A stretch of 32,431 bases of DNA. It comes from Alterluteimonas quercicellularis. GTDB taxonomy: Bacteria; Pseudomonadota; Gammaproteobacteria; Xanthomonadales; Xanthomonadaceae. Position 1 is the stretch's first letter. Each line of letters opens with the position of its first letter. The stretch spans positions 1 to 32,431 of the forward strand of contig NZ_JAIWPR010000063.1 of assembly GCF_021191635.1 (NCBI RefSeq). Direction: 5' to 3'. Of the stretch, positions 1-7,138 are shown piece by piece. Both the position numbers and the translations under genes were made by a program. The notes under the pieces are model-generated. The model had not been told where the DNA came from. It did not search any database and saw only the letters and a list, made by a program, of their open reading frames with translations.

Positions 1-413
1 CGCGGTTCGGGCGCGGCGGCGGCCGGCTCGGGAGCGGCCGGCGGCGCCGGGTCCGCGGCGCCGTCGCCGCGCTCGTACTGGGCGCGGAACTTCGACAGCA
101 GCGGCAGGCCGAGCGCCTCGGCCAGGCGCCCGTTGTCGGCGCTGCCCCAGGCCAGCGCCACCGGCAGCACGCCGGCCTCGCGCAGGGCGTCGATCAGCGC
201 CTGCGCCTCGGCCGGCTCCGGCGTGGCGGGCAGCCCGCCGAAGTCGATGACGACCGCGGCGCGGCCGAACAGGTTCGGCGCGCGGGCGACCCGGTCGCGC
301 ATCTCGGCGGCCAGCCGGGTCGGGTCGAGCCGGCGCACGCGCAGGTTGGCGATGCCGACCTGGCCGAACTTGAGCTCGCCGGCGGGTTCGAAGTCGAGGT
401 TGGTCGCGGCCAT
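1..413 (-). CDS. minC: Septum site-determining protein MinC, N-terminal part (cut by window edge)
   Basis: MinC inhibits FtsZ polymerisation away from midcell, working with MinD and MinE. The first 137 codons are visible and the C-terminal MinD-binding domain lies outside the window. Visible landmarks are the N-terminal segment containing NLRVRRLD, the strand GRAAVVIDFGG near residue 50, GVLPVALAWG near 85 and KFRAQYE near 110, then an Ala/Pro-rich linker typical of xanthomonad MinC before the beta-helical C domain. The start is the ATG at 413, only 2 nt after the stop of the upstream acetyltransferase gene, so the two are probably co-transcribed. minD and minE would be expected next in the same direction but cannot be checked here. 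The identification rests on remembered resemblance to Xanthomonas MinC and is confident; the truncation is an edge effect, not a mutation. Confidence 0.9.
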   Translation of the reverse strand, partial: MAATNLDFEPAGELKFGQVGIANLRVRRLDPTRLAAEMRDRVARAPNLFGRAAVVIDFGGLPATPEPAEAQALIDALREAGVLPVALAWGSADNGRLAEALGLPLLSKFRAQYERGDGAADPAPPAAPEPAAAAPEP

Positions 414-415
414 GG

Positions 416-1012
416 TCAGGTCCCCGTGGACAGGCGGGCGGCGGCGGCCTGGGCGCGCGGACGGTGCAGCCAGGGCACGTCGGGCAGCTCGCCCCGGTAG
501 CGCTCGCGCACCCATTCGTAGCTGCACAGCGGCTTGAGCAGCATCGAGGCGCGCACGCCGGTCTCGGGCATCACGTGCTGGCCGACCTCGAGGAAGCCGA
601 AGGCGCCGTGGAACAGCCGCGCCGGGTCGCTGTCGTGCTCGATGAAGACCTCGCTGGCCAGCACCGGGTAGCGCACCTCGGCGTAGCTCTGCACGTCGGC
701 GTAGAAGGCGCGGCCCACGCCGCCGCCGCGGCGGCGGCTGGCGACCACGATGCGGTCGATGTAGAAGAACGCGTCGTGGTGCGCGGAGAACCACTGGAAG
801 TTGCTGCTGTCGTGGCCGCTGCCGGAGCCGAAGCCGACCAGGAAGCCGGCCAGGTTGCCGTCGCGCTCGGCGACGCGGAAGTACTCGGCGGTGTCGTGGA
901 AGCGCCGCAGGCGGGCGGCATCGAGGGCCAGGATGGAGGGGCCCGCGGCATTGTTCAGGGCGAGGATGGAATCCAGCTCGTGCTCGCGCACGTCGCGGAT
1001 GACGATCGACAT
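416..1012 (-). CDS. GNAT-family N-acetyltransferase
   Basis: A 198-residue protein with the GNAT fold, which transfers an acetyl group from acetyl-CoA to an amine; the substrate is unknown. The N-terminus has the usual strand plus LALNNAAGPSI helix start. The central strand FYIDRIVVASRRRGGGVGRAFY (residues about 87-108) holds the acetyl-CoA pyrophosphate-binding loop (R/Q-x-x-G-x-G type, here RRRGGGVG). A later segment ending in HGAFGFLEVGQ is the typical GNAT C-terminal strand with the 'FYxxxGF' character. The stop lies 2 nt before the minC start, so it probably heads an operon with minC. A GATAAT -10-like hexamer lies upstream at 1069-1074. The family call is firm; no link to cell division should be inferred from position alone. 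Confidence 0.85.
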   Translation of the reverse strand: MSIVIRDVREHELDSILALNNAAGPSILALDAARLRRFHDTAEYFRVAERDGNLAGFLVGFGSGSGHDSSNFQWFSAHHDAFFYIDRIVVASRRRGGGVGRAFYADVQSYAEVRYPVLASEVFIEHDSDPARLFHGAFGFLEVGQHVMPETGVRASMLLKPLCSYEWVRERYRGELPDVPWLHRPRAQAAAARLSTGT

Positions 1013-1068
1013 GACGGACTTCCTCGGGAAGCGGTCCCGCCCGCGCGGGCGCGGCGGGCAAAGACGCG

Positions 1069-1074
1069 ATTATC
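1069..1074 (-). promoter_or_regulatory. Candidate -10 element (GATAAT) for the GNAT-minC unit
   Basis: On the minus strand the hexamer GATAAT sits 57-62 nt upstream of the GNAT start codon in an otherwise extremely GC-rich spacer. It predicts a start site near 1062 and a leader of about 50 nt. No convincing -35 hexamer was seen, so this is a weak prediction. Confidence 0.4.
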
Positions 1075-1160
1075 GCATGGCCCGGCGGCCGGCGAAGGCC
1101 GGTGCCGGCGCCGCGCGGCGCGCATGACTTCCGGCCGGCACGCCGCCGCGGGAATCGGCC

Positions 1161-1166
1161 TACCAT
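1161..1166 (+). promoter_or_regulatory. Candidate -10 element (TACCAT) giving an almost leaderless kinase transcript
   Basis: TACCAT lies 9-14 nt before the kinase ATG at 1175, so the predicted start site (about 1173) is only 2 nt upstream of the start codon. No Shine-Dalgarno sequence is visible before this ATG, which agrees with a leaderless message. No -35 match was recognised. Confidence 0.4.
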
Positions 1167-1174
1167 CGGCGGCG

Positions 1175-2410
1175 ATGATCCGAGGCCTCAACCACAACCG
1201 CCTGCTGCGCTACGCCGGCCTGTTCACCTGGGGGGTGATCGGCCTGCCGCTGCTGGCGCTCACCCTCGACCAGGCCCACCTGGCGGCGCCGGAGGGCGCG
1301 CAGGCGGCGCTGTTCGACGGCGCGGTGCGGGCGTGGCTGGCCTGGGGCGTGTTCGGGCTGTGCTACGCCTGGCTCACCCGCGGCCTGGGCGAGCGCCGGA
1401 TCGGCGCGGTGGACCACATGCTGGTGATCCTGCTGGCCGGCGGCGCGATCGCGATCAGCTACTACAGCCAGAGCGGGCTGGGCAGCATCCTGCTGATGGT
1501 GGTGGCCTGCGTGCTGCCCTGGCTGATGCCGGTGGGTCCGGGCATCGCCCTGCTGGTGGTGTGCGAGTTCGTCATCGTGCCGGTCTACCTGCGCGGGCTG
1601 GACTTCTCCTGGCTGGAGGCGGTGCTGCAGGCCAGCCTGTACGTGGGCTTCACCGGCTTCGCCTTCGTGACCGGGCTGGTCGCGCGCCAGCAGGCCCAGG
1701 CCAGGGACGAGCAGCGCCGGCTCAACTCCGAGCTGCGCGCCACCCGCGCGCTGCTGGCCGAGAGCGTGCGCGTCAACGAGCGCACCCGCATCTCGCGCGA
1801 GCTGCACGACCTGCTCGGCCACCACCTGACCGCGCTCAGCCTGAACCTGGAGGTGGCCAACCACCTCACCGAGGGCGCGGCGCAGGAGCACGTGCACCAG
1901 GCCCACACCCTGGCCAAGCTGCTGCTCAGCGACGTGCGCGAGGCGGTCAGCCGCCTGCGCGACGACGACGCGATCGACCTCGGCGCCACCCTGCGCCCGC
2001 TGGCGGAGAACGTGCCGACGCTGAAGATCGCGATGGAGATGCCCGATCCGTTCCTGCTCGACGACGCCGAGCGCGCCCACGTGCTGCTGCGCTGCACCCA
2101 GGAGATCGTCACGAACGCCGTGCGCCACGCCCAGGCGGAGCACCTCCGGCTGCGCTACAGTCTCGACGGCGACGGGGTCGCCCTCGACGCCCGCGACGAC
2201 GGCCGCGGCGCCGAGATCGCCACCGTCGGCAACGGCCTGCGGGGCATGCGCGAGCGGCTGGAGGCCTACGGCGGCACGGTGCAGATCGAGACCGCGCCCG
2301 GCCGCGGCTTCCAGCTGCGCCTGTACCTGCCGCTGTCGGCGCCGGCCGAGCGGGTGGCCCGCGCCGCGCAGGGCGCGCGGGTGCCCCTGCGCGCGGCGGC
2401 GCTGCGATGA
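1175..2410 (+). CDS. NarL-type (HisKA_3) membrane sensor histidine kinase
   Basis: A 411-residue two-component sensor. Residues about 13-170 contain several hydrophobic segments (near 14-31, 52-68, 82-97, 103-137 and 150-170), giving a multi-span membrane sensor like DesK-type kinases, with no large periplasmic domain. A coiled linker (about 171-200) leads to the HisKA_3 dimerisation helix with the phosphoacceptor His211 in RELHDLLGHHLTAL. The HATPase domain shows an N-box with Asn314 (EIVTNAVRHA), a G1 box DDGRG (341-345) and GNGLRGM (352-358). The C-terminal 20 residues are an Arg/Ala-rich tail. The response regulator gene starts 41 nt after the stop, so the pair is an operon and presumed cognate partners. 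The stimulus cannot be read from the sequence; resemblance to DesK hints at a membrane or temperature signal, but this is only analogy. Confidence 0.9.
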   Translation: MIRGLNHNRLLRYAGLFTWGVIGLPLLALTLDQAHLAAPEGAQAALFDGAVRAWLAWGVFGLCYAWLTRGLGERRIGAVDHMLVILLAGGAIAISYYSQSGLGSILLMVVACVLPWLMPVGPGIALLVVCEFVIVPVYLRGLDFSWLEAVLQASLYVGFTGFAFVTGLVARQQAQARDEQRRLNSELRATRALLAESVRVNERTRISRELHDLLGHHLTALSLNLEVANHLTEGAAQEHVHQAHTLAKLLLSDVREAVSRLRDDDAIDLGATLRPLAENVPTLKIAMEMPDPFLLDDAERAHVLLRCTQEIVTNAVRHAQAEHLRLRYSLDGDGVALDARDDGRGAEIATVGNGLRGMRERLEAYGGTVQIETAPGRGFQLRLYLPLSAPAERVARAAQGARVPLRAAALR

Positions 2411-2438
2411 ACGCGCCGCCGGCGCCACGATCCACCCG

Positions 2439-2447
2439 GGAGGAGAA
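2439..2447 (+). promoter_or_regulatory. Strong ribosome-binding site that fixes the response-regulator start
   Basis: The string GGAGGAG followed by 'aa' lies just ahead of the ATG at 2452. An alternative in-frame ATG at 2407 overlaps the kinase stop codon and would add 15 residues (MNAPPAP...). The strong Shine-Dalgarno and the family's usual N-terminus (M-I-R-V-C-L-V-D-D) favour 2452. Confidence 0.7.
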
Positions 2448-2451
2448 CGGC

Positions 2452-3093
2452 ATGATCCGCGTCTGTCTGGTCGATGACCAAACCCTGGTGCGCCAGGGCA
2501 TCCGCTCGCTGCTGGCGCTGGACGGCGGCATCGAGGTGGTGGCCGAGGCCGGCGACGGCCGCCAGGCGGTGGAGCTGATCCCGCAGGTCGCGCCGGACGT
2601 GGTGCTGATGGACATGCGCATGCCCGCCATGTCCGGCCTGGAGGCGCTGCAGACGCTGTCGCGGCTGGGCCAGCTGCCGCCGACCATCATCCTGACCACC
2701 TTCGACGACGACCAGTTGGTGCTCGCGGGGCTGAAGGCCGGCGCCAAGGGCTACCTGCTCAAGGACGTCTCGCTGGAACAGCTGGTGGGCGCGATCCGCG
2801 CCGTGGCCGGCGGCGGCTCGCTGGTGCAGCCGGCGATGACCCAGCGCCTGCTGTCGGGGCTGGAGCACATGCGCAACGAGTTCGTCAGCCTGGACCGCCC
2901 CGACCCGCTGACCGACCGCGAGACCGAGATCCTGCGCCTGATGGCCGGCGGCTTCTCCAACAAGGAGATCGCCAACTCGCTGGGGGTCGCCGAGGGCACG
3001 ATCAAGAACCACGTGTCCAACATCCTTTCCAAGCTCGGCGTGCGCGACCGCACCCGCGCCGTGCTCAAGGCCTTCGAGCTCAAGCTGGTCTGA
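2452..3093 (+). CDS. NarL/FixJ-family response regulator
   Basis: A 213-residue two-domain transcription regulator. The receiver domain (residues 1-120) has the acidic pair Asp8/Asp9, phosphoacceptor Asp54 in VLMDMRMP, the Thr switch at LTTFDDD (81-87) and Lys104 in YLLKD. The output domain (about 150-210) is a LuxR-type helix-turn-helix, with LTDRETEILRLMAGG followed by the recognition segment GTIKNHVSNILSKL. Length and order match the family exactly and no key residue is missing. It is encoded directly after the membrane kinase and is presumed to be phosphorylated by it. Target genes are unknown; autoregulation or control of neighbouring transport genes is common for such pairs but not shown here. 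Confidence 0.93.
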   Translation: MIRVCLVDDQTLVRQGIRSLLALDGGIEVVAEAGDGRQAVELIPQVAPDVVLMDMRMPAMSGLEALQTLSRLGQLPPTIILTTFDDDQLVLAGLKAGAKGYLLKDVSLEQLVGAIRAVAGGGSLVQPAMTQRLLSGLEHMRNEFVSLDRPDPLTDRETEILRLMAGGFSNKEIANSLGVAEGTIKNHVSNILSKLGVRDRTRAVLKAFELKLV

Positions 3094-3302
3094 GGTCAGG
3101 GGCCCGGCCCGCGCGGGGGCGGTTCGCCTCCGGGCCCGGCGGCGGCCGGCGCCCGCCGCGGCGGACCGGGCCGGTTCAGGCGACGCCGGGCGCGATCGGT
3201 GGCGCCTCGCAGCGCCCGCGGCTGTCGCCCGCCGGGTCGCATCTTGCTACGATTGAGGGTCTGCGCCCCGGCACTGCCGGTTCCGGTCCTGGAGAACCCT
3301 GA
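3094..3302 (+). promoter_or_regulatory. Intergenic region with candidate -10 TACGAT and RBS for the SRPBCC gene
   Basis: This 209-nt spacer separates the two-component operon from the next plus-strand gene. TACGAT at 3248-3253 is a plausible -10 element (predicted start about 3260). GGAGAA at 3291-3296 is a well-spaced ribosome-binding site for the ATG at 3303. The first half is very GC-rich with inverted GGGCCCGG/CCGGGCCC segments but has no T-run, so I do not call a terminator. Confidence 0.4.
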
Positions 3303-4451
3303 ATGACCCGTCTGCTCGAGCTCCTGATTTCCTTTGCGATCGTCGCCGTACTGTTCCTGGTGATCGGCGTGATCCTTCCGTCCAGCCGGACGCTGGAGGA
3401 GAAAGTCGAGACGAATCGCCGCCAGACCATCGTGTTCGACACGCTCAACAGCTTCCGCCGTCTGGACGACTGGCATCCCATGGCGGTTCAGGACCCGCGC
3501 ATCCAGATCCGCCTGTCGGGCCCCGAGTCGGGCGTGGGCGCCACGATGGAGTACGAGTCGCAGGTCAACGCGATCGGCGCGGGCAAGTGGGAGATCGTCG
3601 AGTCCGAGCCGCGGACCAAGGTCGCCTACGCGATCGAGAACGACCAGCGCGGCAGCAACAAGCGCACCGAGTTCGTGCTGCGCCCGACCGGTCGCCAGGG
3701 CCGCAACATCGAGATCACCCAGACCTACCACGTCGACTACGGCTGGAACCTGCTGGGCCGCTACGCCGGCCTGTACGTGGCCCGCAACGTCGGCGACAGC
3801 ATGGAGACCGGCCTGAAGCGGCTGAGCAGCATGCTGGCCACCGTGCCCAACGTCGACTACGCGGTCGAGGACAGCAAGCTCACCGGCCTGACCGTGGCCG
3901 AGCTGCCGGTGGAGAACCTGCTGGTGGTGAAGGCTGGCGCGATCGAGCGCAACAACGACGCCATCATCGCCTCCATGAAGGACAACATGGAGTGGATCAA
4001 CCGCACCCTCGCCGCCAACAAGCTGGAAGCGGCCGGCCCGATGCGCATCATCACCTCGGAGCTGGGGCGCGAGACCTACACCTTCGACATCGCGCAGCCG
4101 GTGCGCCCGGCCGGCACCGGCCCGGCCGCCCCGGCCGAGGGCGAGGCCGCCGAGGGCGAGACGCCCGCGCCGGCGCCCGCGCCGACCGCCGTCGCCGACA
4201 CCGGCGAGCTGACCGGCCTGGAGCTGCTGGGCCCGGTCGAGTACGTGCGCAGCGAGCCGGTGCGCGTGGCCAAGGCCGAGTACACCGGCTTCATGGCCGA
4301 GCTCGACAACGTCCGCAACGCCCTGCGCGCCTGGGCGGTGACCCAGGGCTACGAGGTGGTCGGCCGTCCGTTCGAGAACTACGAGAACGGCATCGACGCG
4401 GCGTTCACCGCCGAAGGCGAGTACGAGGTCTTCTGGACCCTCAAGCAGTAG
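3303..4451 (+). CDS. Membrane-anchored SRPBCC (polyketide-cyclase-like) protein with GyrI-like C-terminal half
   Basis: A 382-residue protein of unknown function. A single hydrophobic helix at residues about 5-25 (LLELLISFAIVAVLFLVIGV) should anchor it in the inner membrane. Residues about 35-185 read as an SRPBCC/Bet v 1-type ligand-binding domain (predicted strands such as GVGATMEYESQV, KWEIVESEP and RNIEITQTYHVD, then the long helix ending in LKRLSSMLA). The second half, from about residue 190, resembles a GyrI-like/AraC effector-binding domain (ENLLVVKAGAIERN, then AELDNVRNALRAWAVTQGYEVVGRP). A low-complexity Ala/Pro/Glu/Thr linker (about 267-300) interrupts that second half. The start has a good RBS. 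A strong terminator follows, so the gene is probably monocistronic. Both domains bind small hydrophobic ligands in other proteins, but the ligand here is unknown. Confidence 0.75.
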   Translation: MTRLLELLISFAIVAVLFLVIGVILPSSRTLEEKVETNRRQTIVFDTLNSFRRLDDWHPMAVQDPRIQIRLSGPESGVGATMEYESQVNAIGAGKWEIVESEPRTKVAYAIENDQRGSNKRTEFVLRPTGRQGRNIEITQTYHVDYGWNLLGRYAGLYVARNVGDSMETGLKRLSSMLATVPNVDYAVEDSKLTGLTVAELPVENLLVVKAGAIERNNDAIIASMKDNMEWINRTLAANKLEAAGPMRIITSELGRETYTFDIAQPVRPAGTGPAAPAEGEAAEGETPAPAPAPTAVADTGELTGLELLGPVEYVRSEPVRVAKAEYTGFMAELDNVRNALRAWAVTQGYEVVGRPFENYENGIDAAFTAEGEYEVFWTLKQ

Positions 4452-4476
4452 CGGGGCGCCACCCGCTCGTTGACCC

Positions 4477-4514
4477 CGCACACGCCGCGCCCGACAGCGC
4501 GGCGTGTGCGTTTT
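4477..4514 (+). terminator. Rho-independent terminator after the SRPBCC gene
   Basis: A perfect 13-bp stem (arms 4477-4489 and 4498-4510, beginning CGCACACGCCGCG) with an 8-nt loop is followed by four T residues. It starts 25 nt after the SRPBCC stop codon and lies just upstream of the DUF423 ribosome-binding site, separating the two genes. Confidence 0.85.
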
Positions 4515-4533
4515 GAGAAGGAGCGTTCTTCCG

Positions 4534-4902
4534 ATGATGCTCGAAACGTCGCGACGTCCCGCACGCGCCCCGCTGGCCGCGATCGGCGCGCTGTGCGCCG
4601 GCCTGGGCGTGGCCCTGTCGGCCTACGCCGCGCACGGCGCGACCGGCGAGGCGCAGGCGCGCCTGCAGCTGGCCGCGCTGTTCGCCTTCGGCCACGGCCT
4701 GGCGCTGGCCGCGCTCGGCGCCCAGCGTCGCCGGGCGCTGGCCCAGGCCGCGCTGTTCGCGCTGCTGGTCGGCATGCTGCTGTTCGCCGGCAGCCTGGCC
4801 GGCGCGGCGCTGGCCGGCTGGCCGACCCGCGCCGCGCCCTTCGGCGGCGGGCTGATGATGCTGGGCTGGCTGCTGCTGGCGGCCGACTTCCTGCGCCGCT
4901 GA
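4534..4902 (+). CDS. DUF423 family small membrane protein
   Basis: A 122-residue integral membrane protein of the DUF423 (YgdD-like) family, function unknown. It shows about four hydrophobic helices and the family signature near the N-terminus, AIGALCAGLGVALSAYAAHG, followed by an amphipathic stretch (EAQARLQLAALFAFGHGLALAAL) and a final helix FGGGLMMLGWLLLAAD. The start was set at the ATG at 4534 because AAGGAG (4518-4523) is correctly spaced for it; an upstream in-frame GTG/ATG near 4504 falls inside the terminator stem and is unlikely. The next ATG (4537) is also possible. The gene ends 25 nt before the glycosylase gene, which appears to have its own leaderless promoter. Confidence 0.85.
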   Translation: MMLETSRRPARAPLAAIGALCAGLGVALSAYAAHGATGEAQARLQLAALFAFGHGLALAALGAQRRRALAQAALFALLVGMLLFAGSLAGAALAGWPTRAAPFGGGLMMLGWLLLAADFLRR

Positions 4903-4915
4903 AGCCGGCACGCTC

Positions 4916-4921
4916 TACACT
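4916..4921 (+). promoter_or_regulatory. -10 element (TACACT) predicting a leaderless glycosylase mRNA
   Basis: TACACT is placed so that a start site 12 nt after its first base falls exactly on the A of the ATG at 4928. No ribosome-binding site precedes that ATG, consistent with a leaderless message. Confidence 0.5.
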
Positions 4922-4927
4922 TCGCGC

Positions 4928-5602
4928 ATGCCCAGGCACCCGCGCGGATTCGACACCCAGGCCGCCCACGACTGGCTGTCGCGCCGCGACCGCCGCCTGG
5001 CCGCGTGGATGCGCCGCATCGGCCCGATCGCGCCGGAGGCGAACTGGAAGCGCAGCTTCGACCCGGTCGATGCGCTGGCGCGCGCGATCCTCTACCAGCA
5101 GCTGTCGGGCAAGGCCGCCGCGACCATCGTCGGCCGCGTCGAGGCCGCGATCGGCAGCCGCCGGCTGCACGCCGACACCCTGGGGCGCGTGGACGACGCC
5201 GCGCTGCGCGCCTGCGGCGTCTCCGGCAACAAGGCCCTGGCGCTGCGCGACCTCGCCGCGCGCGAGGCCCGCGGCGAGATCCCCAGCCTGCGGCGGATGT
5301 CCGCGATGGGCCACGAGGAGATCATCGACGCGCTGGTGCCGATCCGCGGCATCGGCCGCTGGACGGTGGAGATGATGCTGATGTTCCGCCTCGGGCGGCC
5401 CGACCTGCTGCCGGTCGACGACCTCGGCGTGCGCAAGGGCGCGCAGCGGGTCGACCGCCTGGAGGCGCCGCCGACGCCGCGCGAGCTGGCCGAGCGCGGC
5501 GAGCGCTGGGGGCCCTACCGGACCTACGCCGGCTTCTACCTGTGGCGGGTGGCCGACTTCGCCGCGCAGGCGAAGGTGCCGACGCCGCGCTCGCAGGAGT
5601 AA
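4928..5602 (+). CDS. DNA-3-methyladenine glycosylase II (AlkA-like, HhH-GPD superfamily)
   Basis: A 224-residue base-excision repair enzyme that should remove alkylated purines from DNA. Residues about 45-72 (DALARAILYQQLSGKAAATI) match the family's Q-Q-[IL]-S helix. The helix-hairpin-helix motif is at 136-147 (LVPIRGIGRWTV), and the GPD catalytic aspartate is most likely Asp165 in LPVDDLGVRKG. The short length corresponds to the compact bacterial AlkA2/MagIII-like type lacking the E. coli AlkA N-terminal domain. It ends 22 nt before the convergent stop of the next minus-strand gene. No Ada-type regulator is encoded nearby. The enzyme class is firm; substrate range is inference. Confidence 0.9.
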   Translation: MPRHPRGFDTQAAHDWLSRRDRRLAAWMRRIGPIAPEANWKRSFDPVDALARAILYQQLSGKAAATIVGRVEAAIGSRRLHADTLGRVDDAALRACGVSGNKALALRDLAAREARGEIPSLRRMSAMGHEEIIDALVPIRGIGRWTVEMMLMFRLGRPDLLPVDDLGVRKGAQRVDRLEAPPTPRELAERGERWGPYRTYAGFYLWRVADFAAQAKVPTPRSQE

Positions 5603-5624
5603 CGGCCGCCGCGCCGCGGCGCCT

Positions 5625-6065
5625 TCAGAAGATCTGCACCCAGTCCAGGCTGCCGGGCGTCGGCGGCGGCACCGGGCCGCCGACCGGCGCGTGGTGGCCG
5701 TAGATGCGGGTGGCGGCCCAGATCTGGTTCTGCTCGGCCAGCAGCCGCACGCCGGCGGCGAAGCCGGCGATGTCCTGCCCGCAGGCGGAGATGTAGATCG
5801 CCGCCGGGAACTGCCCGGGCTGCAGGTTGCCCTGGATGAGGGCGAGGAAGATCGCCGCGTCGATGTCGATCGTGCCGGGGTCGGCGTTGCCGATCTCCTC
5901 GTTGTTGCCGTGCGCGATCGCCACGATCGTGCCGCCGCCGGGCAGGCCGAGGTTGGTGGCGGCGACCTGGTTCCAGCCGTAGCGGGCGGTGGTGGCTGGC
6001 CAGCCGGCGGCCAGCGGGGTGGCGACGATGTCGGGGTCGGTGCTCAGTTCGAAGACGATGGTCAT
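5625..6065 (-). CDS. Small protein with a caspase-like (clan CD) His/Cys pattern, unknown function
   Basis: A 146-residue soluble protein that I cannot assign to a named family. Two hydrophobic strands each end in a potential catalytic residue: GGTIVAIAHG (His52-Gly53) and PAAIYISACG (Cys95). This is the arrangement of clan CD cysteine peptidases (caspases, clostripain, gingipain, MARTX CPD), where the His follows one core strand and the Cys the next. The loop between them is acidic (NNEEIGNADPGTIDID), and the C-terminus is Pro-rich and ends VQIF. There is no signal peptide or membrane segment. The ATG at 6065 has GGAG upstream. The gene is convergent with the glycosylase gene and followed upstream by a REP pair. 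Protease activity is unproven; it could be an inactive relative or an unrelated fold. Confidence 0.6.
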   Translation of the reverse strand: MTIVFELSTDPDIVATPLAAGWPATTARYGWNQVAATNLGLPGGGTIVAIAHGNNEEIGNADPGTIDIDAAIFLALIQGNLQPGQFPAAIYISACGQDIAGFAAGVRLLAEQNQIWAATRIYGHHAPVGGPVPPPTPGSLDWVQIF

Positions 6066-6188
6066 GGCGCGCTCCGGTCGGGAAGGGGAAGGCGCGGCCG
6101 CATGCGGCCCGCACCGTCCCAGGACGCGGCCGGGGGTGCGGCGTGAATCGCCGGCGCGAGCGGCGCTCGCGCGGCGCGACGGCTCGCA

Positions 6189-6273
6189 CAGGAGCGCGCT
6201 CGCGCGCGACGCTCCTTGCTTCTTTTCTTGCCGCGTCGGATGGAAAGAGCATCACGCGCGAGCGCGCTCCTAC
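6189..6273. repeat. Pair of inverted GTAG-type REP elements
   Basis: One copy runs on plus at about 6189-6215 (GGAGCGCGCTCGCGCGCGA then CGCTCC), and a second runs on minus from 6273 to 6242, beginning GTAGGAGCGCGCTCGCGCG and ending GATGCTCTTTCC. Each contains the palindrome GAGCGCGCTC. The two face each other around a 26-nt spacer, forming a BIME/REPIN-like hairpin. Related copies occur at 14491-14521 and 32383-32416. The GTAG of the minus copy supplies the TAG stop codon of the M15 peptidase gene. Confidence 0.8.
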
Positions 6274-7079
6274 ACGGGTACGCCGGTGTAGCGCCAGTGC
6301 CAGGGCTCGTAGACGATGCCGTGCGGGTTGTCGCGCGGATAGCTCATCGCGAAGCCGTGGCCGCCGGCTCGCTCGCGCAGCCAGGCGAAGGCCGGGGTGC
6401 GCTCGAAGCGCTCCTCGGCGGGCGGCTCGCCGGGGGCGCCGATGTCCAGCGCCCAGCCGGCGTGGTGCTCGCTGAAGCCGGGCGCGGCATTGACCGCCAG
6501 GATCGCGTCCACGCCCAGGCCGCGCGCGCGCTTGCGCTCGAAGATGCCCAGCTGGTAGTCGTGGCTGCGGTAGCCGGAGATCGCCTCCAGCGGCACGTCG
6601 TCGGCGCGCGCGGCGGCCTGCAGGCGGCGCCAGGCGAGCGCGGCGTCGGCCTGCAGCCACAGCGGGCGGCGGTAGCGGTCGAGCCCGGCGAAGGCCAGCC
6701 AGGCGGGTTCGGGCACCAGGGCCAGGCCGGTGCGCTCGGCATAGGCCTCGGCCCGCAGGCCCAGCGATTCCAGCCGCGCCTCGATCCGGTGCAGCGGCAG
6801 CGGCGCGGCCGGCGCCAGGCCCTGGCCGCCGGAGGGCGGGGCGTGGTCGAGCGCGTCGAGCGCGGCGTCGGCGTCGATGCCGGCGGTCCAGCGCGGCAGC
6901 AGCGGCATCAGGCCCCGGTCCAGCGCCGCCGCCAGGTAGCGGCCGTCGCGCTTGCGGCGCAGCAGCCAGCGTGCCTGCGCGAGCGTGCGTGCATCGTGGT
7001 TGCCGCGGGCGCGCAGCAGGTCGGCGGGCCACAGCTCCACGTCGGGGGTGTTGATCAGCAGGCGGGGCGGGAAGCGCAT
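6270..7079 (-). CDS. M15 (VanY-type) D-alanyl-D-alanine carboxypeptidase
   Basis: A 269-residue zinc peptidase expected to trim peptidoglycan stem peptides. The C-terminal half has the complete M15B signature: the segment ISGYRSHDYQ (about 167-176), SEHHAGWALD with zinc ligands His205 and Asp212, and EPWHWRY with catalytic Glu258 and zinc ligand His261. The first 90 residues are less conserved and Ala/Leu/Arg-rich. No signal peptide is evident at the chosen ATG (7079), so export is unclear. A -35/-10 pair at 7110-7138 suggests its own promoter although it follows the hydrolase gene. The stop codon TAG is part of a REP element. Confidence 0.88.
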   Translation of the reverse strand: MRFPPRLLINTPDVELWPADLLRARGNHDARTLAQARWLLRRKRDGRYLAAALDRGLMPLLPRWTAGIDADAALDALDHAPPSGGQGLAPAAPLPLHRIEARLESLGLRAEAYAERTGLALVPEPAWLAFAGLDRYRRPLWLQADAALAWRRLQAAARADDVPLEAISGYRSHDYQLGIFERKRARGLGVDAILAVNAAPGFSEHHAGWALDIGAPGEPPAEERFERTPAFAWLRERAGGHGFAMSYPRDNPHGIVYEPWHWRYTGVPV

Positions 7080-7109
7080 GCGGGGTGCAGGACGATGCGG
7101 GCGGCGGCC

Positions 7110-7138
7110 AGTCTAGCGTCGCGGGAGGCGGCGGTCAG
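7110..7138 (-). promoter_or_regulatory. Candidate sigma-70 promoter for the M15 peptidase gene
   Basis: On the minus strand, CTGACC (7138-7133) and TAGACT (7115-7110) are separated by 17 nt, giving a predicted start near 7103 and a 24-nt leader to the ATG at 7079. The -35 overlaps the stop codon of the upstream hydrolase gene. Confidence 0.45.

Noticed and set aside
1..413. minC as a truncated pseudogene
   Set aside because: The frame is intact up to the window edge, so the missing C-terminus is only outside the window.
2109..3083. Several minus-strand frames opposite the response regulator
   Set aside because: They are shadows of a fully conserved two-domain regulator and have no family resemblance of their own.
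6189..6273. Inverted repeats as ends of an insertion sequence or CRISPR repeats
   Set aside because: No transposase lies between them and there are only two short facing units with no spacer series; the pattern fits a REP pair.
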